A stretch of DNA of 8,172 nt from NCBI GenBank assembly GCA_018817195.1, contig JAHIUL010000120.1, positions 1 through 8,172 on the forward strand, read 5' to 3'. A program made the translations under genes and the position numbers. Source of the stretch: Candidatus Margulisiibacteriota bacterium (GTDB taxonomy: Bacteria > Margulisbacteria > WOR-1 > O2-12-FULL-45-9). Of this stretch, positions 6,742 through 8,172 are shown piece by piece. Positions within the stretch are counted from its first letter, which is position 1, and every line of letters begins with the position of its first letter. The notes under the pieces are model-generated. The model ran no database searches, was not told the DNA's origin, and worked only from the letters and a program-made list of their open reading frames with translations.

Positions 6742-7517
6742 AAACTCTTCCTTTTTAGATATCTTCGTAACAACAAACGGTCTTTTTTGAAGTCCGTTAA
6801 CCTGGCATATGACTTTTCCGGAACTTCCAAAGTCAAATACACTTTAGGAACCGCCTTATTAGTGGCACTCAATATCGCAGGAATAGCCAACTCCCCCATG
6901 CCAAAATTAAGATGCTCGTCAAAACAACCCGTCAAGGTACAATCGCATAAATGGACCACCTTTGGTTTAAGAGCAAGGAACTGCCTAATAAAAACAAAAT
7001 GATCCTCTCCATTGGCATAAGCAGCTTTTACTGCGTGAACAACATCAAGACAAAAACCAGCCCCGCTCTTTTTGGTAATTGACCCAATTTCTGCCGGAGA
7101 ATACCCCACACATCTTCTCTGCCGCAAAGAAATAAACGGCTTATTTTCAATGATTAGCCTTGAATCCCCTAGGGCTTTTATTTGCCGGACCGTTTCTTCA
7201 ACTTGCCCATTTATTCCTGGATGAACAATAATAAATTGTGCTTCCAATTTATCAGCGTATCTTTTTGCAGCACTAAACATTTTTTTATTTTGTTTGCGCA
7301 ATTTTGAGTTGGAAAGATTAAAGCCATAGCTCCCATGTGGCGCATGAACAAGATAAGGAACCTTAAGTTTTTGCCAGCGTCCAAGATTTTCCTCATCCGC
7401 GCCAGGCAGCACCATCAATTCCACGTAATCAAAGAGCCTTTCAGAATAATATTGTTCAGCCACACTAATAGCAGAAGTATTGTCTGTAAACAGTTTCAAA
7501 CCTATTTTGTATTCCAT
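6738..7517 (-). CDS. TIM-barrel protein, xylose isomerase/AP endonuclease 2 superfamily
   Basis: A 259-residue (beta/alpha)8-barrel protein of the superfamily that includes sugar epimerases/isomerases and endonuclease IV, which act with divalent metals. Candidate metal and active-site residues appear in barrel order: Glu33 (VELMVLPG), His58 (LVHAPHG), His99 (IIVHPG), Glu124 (IIENKP), Asp158 and His161 (CLDVVHA), His189 (VVHLCD), His202 (DEHLNFGMGEL) and a late Glu (LTLEVPE, about 230). All look intact. In a sugar-acid operon a sugar epimerase, isomerase or deoxysugar-processing role is more likely than DNA repair, but the substrate is unknown and I do not recognise a named family. The ATG lies 4 bases after the TAG of the aminotransferase gene (1 base after the TAA next to it). 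The only SD candidate, GAGG, is rather far upstream, so coupling to the previous gene is likely. The stop is TGA, overlapping the next GTG. Confidence 0.85.
   Translation of the reverse strand: MEYKIGLKLFTDNTSAISVAEQYYSERLFDYVELMVLPGADEENLGRWQKLKVPYLVHAPHGSYGFNLSNSKLRKQNKKMFSAAKRYADKLEAQFIIVHPGINGQVEETVRQIKALGDSRLIIENKPFISLRQRRCVGYSPAEIGSITKKSGAGFCLDVVHAVKAAYANGEDHFVFIRQFLALKPKVVHLCDCTLTGCFDEHLNFGMGELAIPAILSATNKAVPKVYLTLEVPEKSYARLTDFKKDRLLLRRYLKRKSL
6749..6753 (-). promoter_or_regulatory. Shine-Dalgarno site deciding the GTG start of the SpsF-type gene
   Basis: AAGGA on the minus strand, 7 bases before GTG at 6741-6739. It is inside the 3' end of the TIM-barrel gene. Motif and spacing are the same as at the neuD-like GTG start. 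Confidence 0.65.
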
Positions 7518-7518
7518 C

Positions 7519-7524
7519 TTACTA
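7519..7524 (-). other. Tandem in-frame stop codons TAG-TAA ending the aminotransferase
   Basis: The aminotransferase reading frame ends ...ARLT, then TAG (7524-7522) and directly TAA (7521-7519), one base before the next ATG. The other eight genes with visible ends stop at TAA or TGA (four each). Confidence 0.9.
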
Positions 7525-8172
7525 AGTTAACCTCGCAAAACCACCATGGCAGACTTCTCCATCCAGCAAACTTGCCAGTTGAGCATTTTCTTTGGCTTTT
7601 TTGATTCGATTAAAAACTTCCTGAGCCACAACCAAAAAGTCATCAATAATCTTTTTCGTATGAGCAAAAGACAGATAAGTTAAGTTGGTAGCCAAATAAC
7701 CCCTTTTAAGCATTTCTTGGGTGAAGATGGTTTTAATAACTAAAGGATTATCTTCTCTAATAGCCAGAACAGGAACAGTCAGACAACCAATATTTTCAAT
7801 ATTTAATGAAAGCTGCTGAAATAATTGTTTCAGCTTCTGATCATAATAAGCCCCTAATTCTTTAAGATAATCTATGACCCGAAGTTCTTCAAACTGTTTA
7901 ATTGTCTCCAAGGCAGCAACAAAACCAACGCGCTCTGTCCAATAACTGCTGCTGATAAAGGTTTCCTGGGCGGCCTCCATAACCCTCTTTTTACCTAAAA
8001 CAGCCGAAATTGGATGACCGTTCCCTAAAGCCTTACCAATGACTACCATATCCGGATTTAACCCGTACAATTGATACTAAGCTCCAACCCGCAAACGAAA
8101 GCTAGAAGAAACTTCATCAAAAACCAGGGTCGCTCCAATTTTGTCTGCAATTTCTCTGGCCCTTTTTAAGAA
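7522..8172 (-). CDS. Class III aminotransferase, glutamate-1-semialdehyde type (5' end outside window; in-frame TAG)
   Basis: The last 217 codons of a PLP-dependent class III aminotransferase or aminomutase, related to glutamate-1-semialdehyde aminotransferase. In surface-sugar clusters these act on sugar or small-acid carbonyls. Counting from base 8172, LVFDEVSSSFRLRVGA holds the cofactor-binding Asp (codon 8118-8116). An in-frame TAG follows at 8079-8077. YQLYGLNPDMVVIGKALGNG resumes in the same frame with the PLP lysine at codon 8034-8032. Asp and Lys are 28 residues apart if TAG counts as one residue, the same as Asp245-Lys273 in Synechococcus glutamate-1-semialdehyde aminomutase (from memory). 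No base has therefore been gained or lost. Restart at TTG 8070 (GGAG 11 bases before) would lack the Asp and should be inactive as an aminotransferase. The gene is either a fresh nonsense mutant, a sequencing error, or read through. Haem synthesis is an unlikely role here. Confidence 0.85.
8077..8079 (-). other. In-frame amber codon (TAG) within the aminotransferase
   Basis: Aligned by eye with glutamate-1-semialdehyde aminomutases, this codon takes the place of the small residue after the Gly-Gly pair (GGV/GGA-Q), between the pyridine-binding Asp and the PLP lysine. Protein similarity is continuous on both sides in one frame. Confidence 0.85.

Noticed and set aside
6715..7002. Plus-strand open frames here and at 4146-4394, 4934-5236, 6480-6698 and 7335-7604
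   Set aside because: All are antisense to well-supported genes and lack domain patterns or any convincing gene context.
7522..8070. Separate gene starting at TTG 8070
   Set aside because: Homology continues in the same frame upstream of the TAG to the window edge. The TTG-started protein would lack the cofactor-binding Asp and the whole N-terminal half, so it is part of the interrupted aminotransferase. Restart there, helped by GGAG, cannot be excluded.
1..8172. CRISPR array, tRNA, riboswitch, insertion sequence or intrinsic terminator
   Set aside because: Genes abut or overlap throughout. I saw no repeated spacer units, cloverleaf, inverted-repeat ends or GC-rich hairpin followed by a T run in the gene-free bases.

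Overview
The window is one uninterrupted bacterial gene block. All ten genes lie on the minus strand and are read from high to low coordinates. Neighbouring genes are 1-4 bases apart or overlap by 4-23 bases, so the layout is that of a single operon that starts before base 8172 (upstream in transcription) and continues past base 1. I see no promoter, terminator, RNA gene, repeat array or mobile element, and no gene-free stretch longer than a few bases. The DNA is AT-rich and starts are ATG or GTG. Several Shine-Dalgarno (SD) sequences are clear (AAGGA, AGGAG, GAGGA), so the host is a bacterium. The phylum cannot be read from this sequence; an uncultivated low-GC lineage is a guess.

In transcription order: (1) the 3' part of a class III (glutamate-1-semialdehyde type) aminotransferase with an in-frame TAG between its cofactor-binding Asp and its PLP lysine; (2) a TIM-barrel protein of the xylose isomerase/AP endonuclease 2 superfamily; (3) an SpsF-type nucleotidyltransferase; (4) a MaoC-like hot-dog hydratase; (5) a SAM-dependent methyltransferase with an N-terminal winged-helix domain; (6) a CitE/HpcH-type CoA-ester lyase; (7) a NeuD-type hexapeptide acyltransferase; (8) a NeuB-type sialic/legionaminic acid synthase; (9) a RimJ/RimL-type GNAT acetyltransferase; (10) an ABC exporter with fused membrane and ATPase domains, cut off by the window edge just after Walker A.

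The SpsF, NeuD, NeuB and GNAT genes and the aminotransferase are the usual parts of a nonulosonic acid (sialic/legionaminic/pseudaminic-like) surface-sugar pathway. NeuB would condense an amino sugar with phosphoenolpyruvate, the SpsF-type enzyme would activate a sugar, and the acyltransferases would decorate it. The ABC exporter could move a glycan or glycolipid product across the membrane. Unusually, a small CoA-chemistry module (MaoC hydratase, methyltransferase, CitE-like lyase) sits in the middle and is translationally coupled to the sugar genes. My main hypothesis is that this module makes or tailors a special acyl group, or an unusual keto-acid unit, that ends up on the sugar. The second point of interest is the amber codon in the aminotransferase. 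It falls exactly where one residue is expected, and the only other TAG ending a gene here is followed at once by an in-frame TAA.
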